This document shows, piece by piece, positions 1-6,012 of a stretch of DNA of 14,130 nucleotides. Location of the stretch: positions 1-14,130 of the forward strand of contig DGRV01000011.1 in assembly GCA_002391225.1 (NCBI GenBank). Reading direction: 5' to 3'. The notes under the pieces are model-generated. The model did no database searches. It saw nothing but the letters and a program-made list of their open reading frames with translations, and was not told the DNA's origin. The position numbers were made by a program, and so were the translations under genes. Every line of letters begins with the position of its first letter. Positions within the stretch are counted from its first letter, which is position 1. This DNA comes from Christensenella sp. UBA4379. GTDB lineage: Bacteria > Bacillota > Clostridia > Christensenellales > Aristaeellaceae.

Positions 1-73
1 CCGGCTATGCCGGTGGATGGTTACTTAATCGGTCTTTGCGACCGTACAACCCATTTTTTCAAGAGGTGACAGC

Positions 74-1024
74 ATGGACATCAATATTCTATTGGCGCTG
101 CAGGAATTCAGGAGCCAGGCGGGGACCGTTTTGAACGATTTCTTCGTCAAGATGACTTTCCTGGGGGAACTGAATACGGTCATCGTCATCATGGCCCTGC
201 TCTACTGGAGCGTCAGCAAGGAGCTGGGGACCTATCTGCTGATGGGCTGGAGCGGCAACCGGCTGGTGAACGGGGTGCTCAAGGTGACGTTCTGCGCCTA
301 CCGCCCCTGGATCCGGGACGCCCGCATCGTCCCCTACGGCAACTCCATGACCACCGCGACCGGGTATTCCTTCCCCAGCGGCCATACCATGAACGGCACC
401 ACGGTCTTTGGCGGCGGGGCCCTGCGCAGGGAATTTTCCAAGGCCCTGCGGATCACCCTGGGGCTGGTGGTGGCCCTGATCGCCTTCAGCCGGATCTACC
501 TGGGCGTGCATACCCCGCAGGACATTTTGGTCGGTGCGGGCGCGGGCATGCTGGTGATGTGGGGAACCTCCCGGCTGATGCAGTGGCTGGCCGCCCATCC
601 TGAAAAGGACCTGCTGGTGATGTTCATTGGCATCGGCCTGGGCGTGGCGATCGCCGTCTACGCGTCTGTGAAGCCCTACCCGGCGGACTACGACGCGGCG
701 GGCAAGCTGATCGTGGACGGGGCCAAGATGGCCAACGACACCTTCAAGGGCGTGGGCTACTGCACCGCATTCCTGGTGGGCTGGGTGCTGGAGCGCCGCT
801 ATGTGGGCTTTTCCACGGAGGTTCCCCTGCCGCGGAAGCTGGCCCGGGCGGTCATCGGCCTGATGGGCTATTACGCCCTCAGCCTGATCTTTGGGGCCCT
901 GCTCAAGCAGTGGATGCCCGGCGCGGCGGCGTCGGCCCTGTCCTGCTTCCTGCAGATCTTCTACATCGTCTTCCTCTTCCCCGCGTGCGCCAAGCGGTTT
1001 GAACAAAAAAGCGAAAAGGCGTAA
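74..1024 (+). CDS. PAP2-family membrane phosphatase
   Basis: Integral membrane phosphatase of the PAP2 (type 2 phosphatidic acid phosphatase) superfamily, which hydrolyses lipid phosphates or pyrophosphates such as undecaprenyl-PP or phosphatidate. All three signature motifs are present in the 316-aa product: K70-x6-R77-P78, PSGH at 101-104, and S139-R140-x5-H146-x3-D150, so the catalytic His pair is intact. Several hydrophobic stretches (about 33-48, 127-140, 152-166, 182-197, 258-278 and 288-304) fit a multi-pass protein. It is longer at the C-terminus than minimal PAP2 proteins, with extra membrane segments after residue 180; this longer form is common in Bacillota. The ATG follows AGAGGTGAC at a good distance. 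A weak promoter guess is TTACTT (21-26), 18 nt, TACAAC (45-50). The exact lipid substrate cannot be read from sequence. Confidence 0.9.
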   Translation: MDINILLALQEFRSQAGTVLNDFFVKMTFLGELNTVIVIMALLYWSVSKELGTYLLMGWSGNRLVNGVLKVTFCAYRPWIRDARIVPYGNSMTTATGYSFPSGHTMNGTTVFGGGALRREFSKALRITLGLVVALIAFSRIYLGVHTPQDILVGAGAGMLVMWGTSRLMQWLAAHPEKDLLVMFIGIGLGVAIAVYASVKPYPADYDAAGKLIVDGAKMANDTFKGVGYCTAFLVGWVLERRYVGFSTEVPLPRKLARAVIGLMGYYALSLIFGALLKQWMPGAAASALSCFLQIFYIVFLFPACAKRFEQKSEKA

Positions 1025-1065
1025 ACCACATTTTACGCGGTGATGCGTGAGCGGGACTCATCAGC

Positions 1066-1150
1066 CCCTCCTCCGTCCGGTAGCGGCACGGGGGAGGGAC
1101 TGTTTTCTGTCTCCTCCCGGGTGGTGGAACGGCAGCTGCGCTGAAAGCCC
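1066..1150 (+). other. T-box-like stretch in the intergenic region (weak)
   Basis: Plus-strand reading shows an 11-bp stem (1066-1076 with 1088-1098, one G-U pair). It is followed by GGGTGG running into TGGAACGGCA (1125-1134), which matches the T-box consensus UGGNACCGCG at 8 of 10 positions. The strong hairpin terminator at 1159-1202 comes next. Stem, T-box sequence, terminator is the order found in T-box leaders, but no plus-strand gene follows and I could not draw a convincing stem I specifier loop. It may be a relic or chance. Confidence 0.2.
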
Positions 1151-1158
1151 GGGCCAAT

Positions 1159-1202
1159 AAAGAAAAAGGACGCCGGCCCTTGACCGTTCGTCCTTTTTCT
1201 TT
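1159..1202. terminator. Bidirectional Rho-independent terminator
   Basis: A perfect 14-bp inverted repeat, AAAGAAAAAGGACG (1159-1172) with CGTCCTTTTTCTTT (1189-1202), and a 16-nt loop. The A/T-rich outer arms give a U-rich tail in both directions. It lies between the convergent PAP2 and esterase genes and can end transcription from both. Confidence 0.8.
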
Positions 1203-1211
1203 CACGATATG

Positions 1212-1240
1212 ATTATACCCCCTGCAATGGGGGAAAGCAA
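1212..1240 (-). promoter_or_regulatory. Candidate minus-strand promoter with perfect -10 and weak -35
   Basis: Read on the minus strand: TTGCTT (1235-1240), a 17-nt spacer, then TATAAT (1212-1217), a perfect -10. The spacer contains a CCCCC/GGGGG inverted repeat (1218-1222 with 1229-1233). The -35 matches only its first three bases, as expected if an activator bound to the adjacent repeat array is needed. A transcript would start near 1205 and enter the hairpin at 1159-1202 at once, so the product would be a short RNA or an antisense RNA to the 3' end of the PAP2 gene. Confidence 0.4.
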
Positions 1241-1290
1241 GTTGAAAGAGCGTTGAAAAAACCGATTTTGGCGTTGAAAAGCCGTTGAAA
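1241..1290. repeat. Four GTTGAAA direct repeats in helical phase
   Basis: GTTGAAA occurs at 1241, 1252, 1273 and 1284, with spacings of 11, 21 and 11 bp. All four therefore sit on one face of the helix. On the minus strand they read TTTCAAC and abut the -35 position of the promoter at 1212-1240. Direct 7-mers with an 11-bp period are the layout of PhoB/PhoP and other OmpR-type response-regulator boxes. The regulator is inferred, not identified. Confidence 0.5.
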
Positions 1291-1367
1291 TCTCTGCCGA
1301 AAAAATGAGGGAAATCGGATCAATGTCTCTGTAAGATCAGGGAAACCGGAATGTTCGTGTTTTTCCG

Positions 1368-2573
1368 TCAGTCAGGGCTGCCGATTATTCGGGCGAAGTT
1401 GTAGAAGCCCAGATACCAGACGTTGAAGTCGTGCACGCCGGGAACGAGCTGGACGAAGCAGTTGTCCTCGTTCAGCTGGCCAGTCAGGGCGTCCAACCCC
1501 TGAACGGCGGCGTTGGCGCTGGCCAGGGCGATGCTGTCTCCCGTGCCGCAGATGCTGTAGAACACCCGGACGGGGAGGTCGGGATGGGCGTTCAGGACGG
1601 CGGCGGTGACGGCGGCCGCGTTGGAGGTCGGGGCGGCGGAGAAGGCCCCGAAGGCGCTGAACCGGTCCAGGCATTTGCCCAGGCCGAGGTTGATGGTCTG
1701 CATCCCGCCCATGGACAGGCCGGCCATGGCGCAGCGGTTCCGGTCCGAGGTGTCGACGGCGTAGGCGGCCTGCACGGCGGGCAGGAGGTCCTCCCGAAGC
1801 TCCTGGTCAAAGAGGTAATAGGGGGAATAATCCTCCGCTTTCCCGGCCCGGCCGTTCGGGGTTACCACGATGAACGGGCGGATCTCCCCGCGGTCGATCA
1901 GGTTGTCCATGATCTGCTTGACCCGGGAGCTTTTGGACGGCAGACCCCATTCCGCCTCGCTGCCGCCGATGCCGTGGCAGAGGATCAGCAGGTCGTAGGT
2001 GTTCTGCGGGTCGTAGCCGGCGGGGAGGTAGACGTAGGCGGCCTTCTCATAGAGGGCCCCGTCCGCCGCATAGTCGTGGGCCTGGTAGGAGAGCCTTTCC
2101 ACCGTGCCGCCGTGTTCGCAGTTTTGCAGGTAGCGGGCGGGGATGGCGTTCTCCACGTGCCCGCCCAGCTCGGCCCGGACGGCCGCTTCGATGTCCTGGA
2201 CGCTGCGGAAGGCCTGCAGGGAGGTCAGCGTGCCGCTGCCCTCCAGGACGAGATAGAGGTCGTGGGTTCCGGTCAGCTCCACGTTCCGGCGGTTTTCCTT
2301 CATCATGGGGCGGAACAGGGCGGTGGCGGCGGGAGAGCCTTCCAGACGGTCCACATAGACGCGGATGGTCAGCTCGCTCTCTGTCACCGCCTTAAAGCGC
2401 AGGATCGACGCCCCTTCCCCGAAATCAAGTCCCTTGAGTGCCAGGGGATGCTCCGCCGAGGCCGTCTCCGGCTGGGCATCCAGCTTCATTTCGTCCAAGG
2501 GGTTCAGCCCCTCCGCCCGTGCCGCGCACAGCACGAGCAGGAAAACAGACAGGCTCAAAAGCAGCTTTTTCAT
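1368..2573 (-). CDS. Secreted esterase with N-terminal CBM6-like domain (feruloyl/acetyl-xylan esterase type)
   Basis: Exported carbohydrate esterase, 401 aa. Residues 1-20 form a signal peptide (KK, a hydrophobic core, then ARA before Glu21); Cys16 does not sit in a good lipobox. Residues about 45-122 look like a CBM6 beta-sandwich: a GLDFGEGA start, a V-x-D strand and TGTHDLYLVLEG near 101-112. From about 155 onward it is an esterase-D/feruloyl-esterase alpha/beta hydrolase with an oxyanion-loop CHGIGG (199-204), the nucleophile elbow GLSMGG (285-290, Ser287), Asp346 in CGTGD and His381 in GVHDF as the probable triad. It would release feruloyl or acetyl groups from xylan outside the cell. 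The ATG has AAGGA 9 nt upstream. A GH16-like glycanase trace lies upstream, suggesting the remains of a fibre-degradation locus. Confidence 0.85.
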   Translation of the reverse strand: MKKLLLSLSVFLLVLCAARAEGLNPLDEMKLDAQPETASAEHPLALKGLDFGEGASILRFKAVTESELTIRVYVDRLEGSPAATALFRPMMKENRRNVELTGTHDLYLVLEGSGTLTSLQAFRSVQDIEAAVRAELGGHVENAIPARYLQNCEHGGTVERLSYQAHDYAADGALYEKAAYVYLPAGYDPQNTYDLLILCHGIGGSEAEWGLPSKSSRVKQIMDNLIDRGEIRPFIVVTPNGRAGKAEDYSPYYLFDQELREDLLPAVQAAYAVDTSDRNRCAMAGLSMGGMQTINLGLGKCLDRFSAFGAFSAAPTSNAAAVTAAVLNAHPDLPVRVFYSICGTGDSIALASANAAVQGLDALTGQLNEDNCFVQLVPGVHDFNVWYLGFYNFARIIGSPD

Positions 2574-2720
2574 AGGAGCACGTCCTTTTCTATTTTTTTC
2601 TGCGAGGGTTTCAGCCGGATTTTTCAGATTTCCTGGGGAGAGGAAAGTTTGACGCTGACGTGATGGTATGTTCAGGACTTTTGCCCTGTGACTTTAAAAT
2701 ATGAAACGCAGGAGAGGACT

Positions 2721-2758
2721 GTCAGCGGGTTTCCACACCCGAGCGCGGAAATGCTGAC
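2721..2758. terminator. Hairpin just past the GH16-like remnant
   Basis: GTCAGC (2721-2726) pairs with GCTGAC (2753-2758), with a further TTTCC/GGAAA stem inside and a 12-nt loop. It lies immediately beyond the stop of the GH16-like remnant on the minus strand and probably was that gene's terminator. The minus side lacks a clean U-run; the plus side has ATTTTACTTT. Confidence 0.4.
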
Positions 2759-2763
2759 GGATT

Positions 2764-2841
2764 TTACTTTGGCCTGGCCGAATAGACCCGCACGTAGTCC
2801 ACCAGCATCTCGGCGGGCAGGATTGCTTTGCCGTTCTTTAC
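2764..2841 (-). pseudogene. C-terminal remnant of a GH16-type glycanase
   Basis: This short minus-strand open stretch ends in TAA (2764-2766). It encodes KAILPAEMLVDYVRVYS followed by a short tail. A Met-x-VDYVRVY stretch is the hallmark C-terminal strand of family 16 glycoside hydrolases (laminarinases/lichenases), whose domains end just there. The frame closes at once upstream with TGA at 2842-2844 and no catalytic ExDxxE segment is found nearby, so only the last 26 or so codons survive. It points to loss of an extracellular beta-glucanase next to the esterase. Confidence 0.55.
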
Positions 2842-2904
2842 TCAATTTTTGGCGGAAGGTGATCTACCACCTAATATGCAGAAGACCATTTGCCCGCGCC
2901 GAAA

Positions 2905-3150
2905 TCATATATGCGGATCAAAGGCAGCCGCCACTTCCGAATCATACAGGTGCATGGTGATTTCGGTCAGCTTATGCTGGTAAACGGCCCTCAGGATGAT
3001 CTCCCAGTTCATGGAGATATCCGGCCCGATCGTCTTTCTTATATCGGAAGCAACGGTTTGGATATTTGAATGATCCCCGCAAGGGCTGATAAGCGAAACA
3101 TCCGTTTCACCGGGAGAAATCCCGTGGGCCTTTGCGGGGCTTTTCTTTGA
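2905..3150 (-). pseudogene. Unassigned open stretch without a start, probable gene remnant
   Basis: Eighty-one sense codons lie between two TGA codons (2905-2907 and 3151-3153) with no credible start or ribosome binding site. The part below about 3070 reads as plausible globular protein, for example ISMNWEIILRAVYQHKLTEI. The first 25 or so codons run through the 3075-3147 hairpin and are unlikely to be coding. Right at the stop, a second frame would continue as IYDFGAGKWSSAY and then stop, so a frameshifted C-terminal end is possible. I do not recognise the family. It may belong to the same decayed region as the GH16 trace. Confidence 0.3.
3075..3147 (+). terminator. Large branched hairpin with T-run
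   Basis: CCCCGCAAGG (from 3075) pairs with CCTTTGCGGGG (ending 3139) with a one-base bulge, followed by CTTTTCTTT. Inside the roughly 50-nt loop is a second hairpin, CGGGA-gaaa-TCCCG. The orientation fits termination on the plus strand, but no plus-strand gene lies upstream, so it may be a leftover from lost genes or an element boundary. Confidence 0.45.
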
Positions 3151-3163
3151 TCATCATAGCTGT

Positions 3164-3571
3164 CTATGCTTTTTTATTGATGAAATCAGCTGCTGATATG
3201 ATTTCAGGATTTATGATATCAGATTCCAGAAAATCAAGATCCCCTGTGAGAAGAAGAGTGACATTGGCTTTTCGCGCCGCTCTCAGAATGGGACGATCTT
3301 TCACGTCCCTGATTTTTCCCTCATCATCCAGCGGGTCGTCCGGTGTTGGCACCGTCTTGATGACCTGCATGGCATGATACAGGAAAGCCTCGAGTTCTGT
3401 TGTTCTTCGCGGGAATTTTTCCTGAAACTTTCTGTGCAATTCATCCACGATATAGTCACAGACTACTGGCTCATAGGGTGGAAGGACCGCTTTTATGAAA
3501 GCTTTTGCTGCATTCCCTTGGGGAGACAGTGCGGCAGAAATGATGATATTGGTATCTATCATCACTGTCAT
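3164..3571 (-). CDS. PIN-domain toxin of a type II toxin-antitoxin pair
   Basis: A 135-aa PIN-fold ribonuclease resembling the 'toxin component, PIN family' group related to VapC. The acidic metal-binding residues are in place: Asp6 in MIDTNI, Glu44 in VDELHRKF, Asp92 in VKDRPIL and Asp111/Asp113 in TGDLDFL. It would cleave RNA when released from its antitoxin. Its ATG overlaps the antitoxin stop by 4 nt (ATGA at 3568-3571), so the two are translationally coupled. No separate promoter is seen. The RNA target cannot be predicted. Confidence 0.85.
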   Translation of the reverse strand: MTVMIDTNIIISAALSPQGNAAKAFIKAVLPPYEPVVCDYIVDELHRKFQEKFPRRTTELEAFLYHAMQVIKTVPTPDDPLDDEGKIRDVKDRPILRAARKANVTLLLTGDLDFLESDIINPEIISAADFINKKA

Positions 3572-3843
3572 TCCGCATCTTCCTCTCTGCGGGAGGCTGT
3601 GATCCAGGCGGCAACATCGTCATCGTTCATCAGCCCGGCGGCTTTTCCTTCCCCTTTCATCTGGGCCTGGAAACGCTGCAAAGCATAGATCGCTGAATTG
3701 ACCACGCGAACGTTTCCGTCCTCTACGACAAAAGTAACACGGTCGCCGGTCGTAATCCCCAGAATATTCCGGATATTTTTGGGAATCGTCACCTGACCTT
3801 TCGCCATGACACGAGCGTCATTCACAATCGTTGCTTCCGACAT
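3568..3843 (-). CDS. AbrB/MazE-type antitoxin
   Basis: A 91-aa antitoxin. Residues about 10-50 form a SpoVT-AbrB swapped-hairpin DNA-binding domain with the typical core AKGQVTIPKNIRNILGI (14-30) followed by GDRV and a GNVRVV strand. The C-terminal 40 residues (a KGEGKAAG linker, then an acidic DDDVAAWI helix region) should bind and block the PIN toxin. A strong AGGAGG lies 8 nt before the ATG. The gene comes first in the operon, as usual for type II pairs, and its product probably binds the palindrome at 3867-3893 to repress its own promoter. Confidence 0.85.
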   Translation of the reverse strand: MSEATIVNDARVMAKGQVTIPKNIRNILGITTGDRVTFVVEDGNVRVVNSAIYALQRFQAQMKGEGKAAGLMNDDDVAAWITASRREEDAE

Positions 3844-3866
3844 GTGCGCACCTCCTCACTTGATAA

Positions 3867-3893
3867 AAGTAGGAAAGTAGGGATTTCCTACTT
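3867..3893. promoter_or_regulatory. Palindromic operator of the toxin-antitoxin operon
   Basis: A perfect 10-bp inverted repeat, AAGTAGGAAA (3867-3876) and TTTCCTACTT (3884-3893), with a 7-nt spacer that holds a further AGTAGGG half-site. It lies just downstream of the -10 box, over the expected start of transcription, where binding of the AbrB-type antitoxin alone or with toxin would block RNA polymerase. Confidence 0.65.
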
Positions 3894-3894
3894 C

Positions 3895-3923
3895 ATTGTA
3901 TCACGATCTTTTTGATTTGACAA
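3895..3923 (-). promoter_or_regulatory. Sigma-A-type promoter of the toxin-antitoxin operon
   Basis: On the minus strand: TTGTCA (3918-3923), exactly 17 nt, TACAAT (3895-3900). Each box matches consensus at 5 of 6 positions. It is the clearest vegetative promoter in the window. Confidence 0.75.
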
Positions 3924-3979
3924 TGTGGAAATCCTGCCGCAGACTCGTCCGGAACGGTTTTCAGAGACTTTTGTATGCA

Positions 3980-4005
3980 AAAGCACGTCCTCCCGAACGT
4001 GCTTT
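3980..4005 (-). terminator. Terminator hairpin after the alarmone synthetase gene
   Basis: A 9-bp perfect stem AAAGCACGT/ACGTGCTTT with an 8-nt loop, followed on the minus strand by a short T tract (CTTTTGC). It lies between the end of the synthetase gene and the toxin-antitoxin promoter, so the two units are separate. Confidence 0.55.
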
Positions 4006-4061
4006 AGCTTCGTTGCGCTTGATGTTTTTATTGCTGTTTTCTTTGCCGTTCCGGCCCCGGC

Positions 4062-4790
4062 TCAGGAAGGGGCTCCCGCCGCGTCTTCCAGGATGCGCTT
4101 GCGGACCTGGAGCATCCGTTCATCCAGCCGGGCGCTTTCCTCGGCGCAGGCCTTCAGCTCCGCCGCCAGCTCCTCGGCGGTCCGGGGGTTGAGGCTCTTT
4201 TTATACCGCAGCTTGTGCTCGAGGCTTGCCCAGAAGTCCATCGCGATCGTCCGCATCTGGACCTCCACATACATCTCTTTTTTCCCGTGCTCGGTGTAGA
4301 TGGGGGTCTGGACGATCAGGTGCAGGCTCCGGTAGCCGCTGGGCTTCGGGTTCTGAATATAATCCTTGCGGTTGACCAGGGTGATGTCCTCCTGGGCGAG
4401 GAAATATTTCTCGATTTCATAAATATCGTCCACAAAGGAGCACACGACCCGCACACCGGCCACGTCCTTGAGGTTTTCCCTGGCCGATTCGATGGAGATC
4501 GGCCAATGGTTCTTTTCCAGCTTCCGGATGATGCTGTCCAGGGATTTGACTCTCGAATGGATGGATTCGATGGGGTTGTGCTCGTCCCGGATGGAAAGCT
4601 GTTTGTTCAGAATATCAAATTTCGTTTCAACTCTGGTCACGGCGCACTGGTAGTCCATCAGCATGATGTACACAGGGTCGAAATCCGTATGCAGCTGATC
4701 CAAATACTGGTCCACGCTCATGCTTTCCAGGGCCTGGGTGAGCTCGTTCTCCGCCGGAACGGCTGGGTTCTGCTGACTGCTGCCGGTCAT
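4062..4790 (-). CDS. Small alarmone synthetase (GTP pyrophosphokinase, RelA/SpoT domain)
   Basis: A 242-aa single-domain (p)ppGpp synthetase of the small alarmone synthetase class (RelQ/YjbM or RelP/YwaC type). It transfers pyrophosphate from ATP to GDP or GTP in the cytoplasm during stress. Visible family motifs: LKDVAGVRVVCSFVDDIY (107-124), NPKPSGYRSLH (147-157, the G-loop tyrosine region) and VEVQMRTIAMDFWASLEHK (175-193), whose ExQ carries the catalytic Glu176. There is no HD hydrolase, TGS or ACT domain, so it is not a long RelA/Rel. The ATG has AAGGAGG 9 nt upstream. It is transcribed alone from the repeat promoter at 4904-4936 through a leader of about 110 nt. I cannot decide between RelQ and RelP, so no symbol is given. 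Confidence 0.9.
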   Translation of the reverse strand: MTGSSQQNPAVPAENELTQALESMSVDQYLDQLHTDFDPVYIMLMDYQCAVTRVETKFDILNKQLSIRDEHNPIESIHSRVKSLDSIIRKLEKNHWPISIESARENLKDVAGVRVVCSFVDDIYEIEKYFLAQEDITLVNRKDYIQNPKPSGYRSLHLIVQTPIYTEHGKKEMYVEVQMRTIAMDFWASLEHKLRYKKSLNPRTAEELAAELKACAEESARLDERMLQVRKRILEDAAGAPS

Positions 4791-4903
4791 CGTCTATATC
4801 CTCCTTCATGTGAAGCAAAGCGGGTTATCCGTTCATCTGCAAAGCGCCTGCCTGCTGCGCCCCTGCCGTTCATGGGGGAACCTGCTTTTGCGTTATCGCT
4901 GCT

Positions 4904-4936
4904 TCCATGATACCACAACGCCCCCGGCTTTTCCAG
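4904..4936 (-). promoter_or_regulatory. Promoter of the alarmone synthetase gene, 33-bp repeat copy 1
   Basis: On the minus strand: TGGAAA (4930-4935), a 17-nt GC-rich spacer, TATCAT (4907-4912), preceded by TGG as in extended -10 promoters. The whole 33-bp block is repeated exactly at 5926-5958, also upstream of a minus-strand gene. The sequence from here to 5090 shows no further gene. Confidence 0.55.
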
Positions 4937-5090
4937 TGAAAAATCAGACGGGAATCACTCCATACCTTTTGCAGCATCGTATCTTCCAAAGCGCCGTTTT
5001 CTTGTCCTTTCTTCCTTTCCCCGCCGTCCGCCAAAGCGGGCCCTGGTGGAACGCCGCTCCCCGGCGGCCTCCGGCGATTCCGGGAAACGG

Positions 5091-5873
5091 TCACGCCTTT
5101 TGAAGGATGTCCAGGGTATGATGGGAAGCCCCGATCAGATCCTGCCGTTCGCAGATGGTGAAGTGATAGTCCATCCACTGGCCGAAGGTTTCGTCGTCCA
5201 TGGCGTCCACCACCTGCCGCATGTAGTTGGTTGCCCCGTCTGCGGCGACCAGCTTAATTCTCTTGACGGGCACTTCTGCATCCAGGGCGGCAATTTCTTC
5301 CGTGCGTACCATCTCAAACAAATCCTTCGGCTCGCTGATGTAATGCCAGTCGGGGGTCAGCATATGGAGGTCCGTCACTTCGTGCAGCTTGTTTTTGCCG
5401 AACACATAGGAGATGATGGTGGGCTCGTTCATGCAATAAGCGACCAGGAGATAACCGCCCGGCTTTGTCACCCGCATCGCCTCGGCCAGCGCCTGCAGCT
5501 TTTCTTCCCTGGTGTACAGGTGATACATAGGCCCAAGGACCAGGGTGACGGAAAACGAGGCGTCCGGCAAAACGGATAAATCCAGGGCGTTGCCCAGGAT
5601 CGGCGTGATTCGCTCGGTCCCGTCGAGCTTCGATTTCAGTATTTCCAGATTGCGGGGGATCAGCTCCACCGCCGTCACCCGATGCCCCTGTTTCGCCATG
5701 GTGACGCTGTACCGCCCCGTGCCCGCGCCGATTTCCAGAATGGCCGGGTCAGACGTCCCGGAAAGGCACTCGTGTATATATTTCATCGTGGTCAGGTACT
5801 CCACCTGTCCGTGGCGGGAAAGAAGACGCCCTTCCTCGTCGTACTGGTTGTAATAATCCTCCAGATAGCTCAT
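5091..5873 (-). CDS. Class I SAM-dependent methyltransferase, substrate unknown
   Basis: A 260-aa cytoplasmic methyltransferase of the Methyltransf_11/25 type. The glycine-rich SAM loop is ILEIGAGTGR (45-54), with the ribose-binding acid at Glu70 (VTAVEL), GNALDL (94-99) for the adenine side and LGPMYHLY (113-120) as the motif IV region. The rest is a variable substrate cap. No NPPY or DPPY motif is seen, so it is probably not a DNA amino-methylase; a small molecule, tRNA or protein substrate is possible. The ATG has GGAGG 5 nt upstream. It is a single-gene unit flanked by exact 33-bp repeats at 4904-4936 and 5926-5958; recombination between them would remove the gene but leave a promoter for the alarmone synthetase. 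Confidence 0.85.
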   Translation of the reverse strand: MSYLEDYYNQYDEEGRLLSRHGQVEYLTTMKYIHECLSGTSDPAILEIGAGTGRYSVTMAKQGHRVTAVELIPRNLEILKSKLDGTERITPILGNALDLSVLPDASFSVTLVLGPMYHLYTREEKLQALAEAMRVTKPGGYLLVAYCMNEPTIISYVFGKNKLHEVTDLHMLTPDWHYISEPKDLFEMVRTEEIAALDAEVPVKRIKLVAADGATNYMRQVVDAMDDETFGQWMDYHFTICERQDLIGASHHTLDILQKA

Positions 5874-5925
5874 GGCTGCCTCCGATAAATCCCGGTGTCT
5901 TCAAAGTGATCATGATGCCTCTGCG

Positions 5926-5958
5926 TCCATGATACCACAACGCCCCCGGCTTTTCCAG
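5926..5958 (-). promoter_or_regulatory. Promoter of the methyltransferase gene, 33-bp repeat copy 2
   Basis: Identical to 4904-4936 over 33 bp. It has TGGAAA (5952-5957), a 17-nt spacer and TATCAT (5929-5934) with TGG before it, on the minus strand. Transcription would begin near 5922, giving a leader of about 48 nt. Confidence 0.55.
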
Positions 5959-5959
5959 C

Positions 5960-5993
5960 AAAAAACACCGACCGGAGCGCTTCCGGGCGGCGT
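5960..5993 (-). terminator. Rho-independent terminator of the small acidic gene
   Basis: On the minus strand, a GC-rich stem (5982-5990 with 5968-5976, one mismatch, 5-nt loop) is followed by TTTTTT (5960-5965). It lies just past the stop of the 81-aa gene and directly abuts the next promoter. It resembles the terminator at 6417-6451 in sequence. Confidence 0.65.
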
Positions 5994-6012
5994 CAGACAG
6001 GAGAGGCGGGCC

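Noticed and set aside
1057..1064. CTGATGAG on the minus strand, the first half of a hammerhead ribozyme core
   Set aside because: No CGAAAC partner or stem II arrangement was found around it.
903..1205. Minus-strand open frame of 100 codons across the PAP2 3' end
   Set aside because: Arg/Pro-rich, starts with GTG inside the terminator stem and overlaps a confident gene.
1431..2663. Long plus-strand open frame (410 codons) opposite the esterase
   Set aside because: Gly/Val/His-rich antisense shadow in GC-rich DNA. The minus frame has a signal peptide, CBM6 and a full catalytic triad.
2688..2960. Plus-strand open frame of 90 codons
   Set aside because: No ribosome binding site or domain; it lies across the GH16-like remnant, which makes sense on the other strand.
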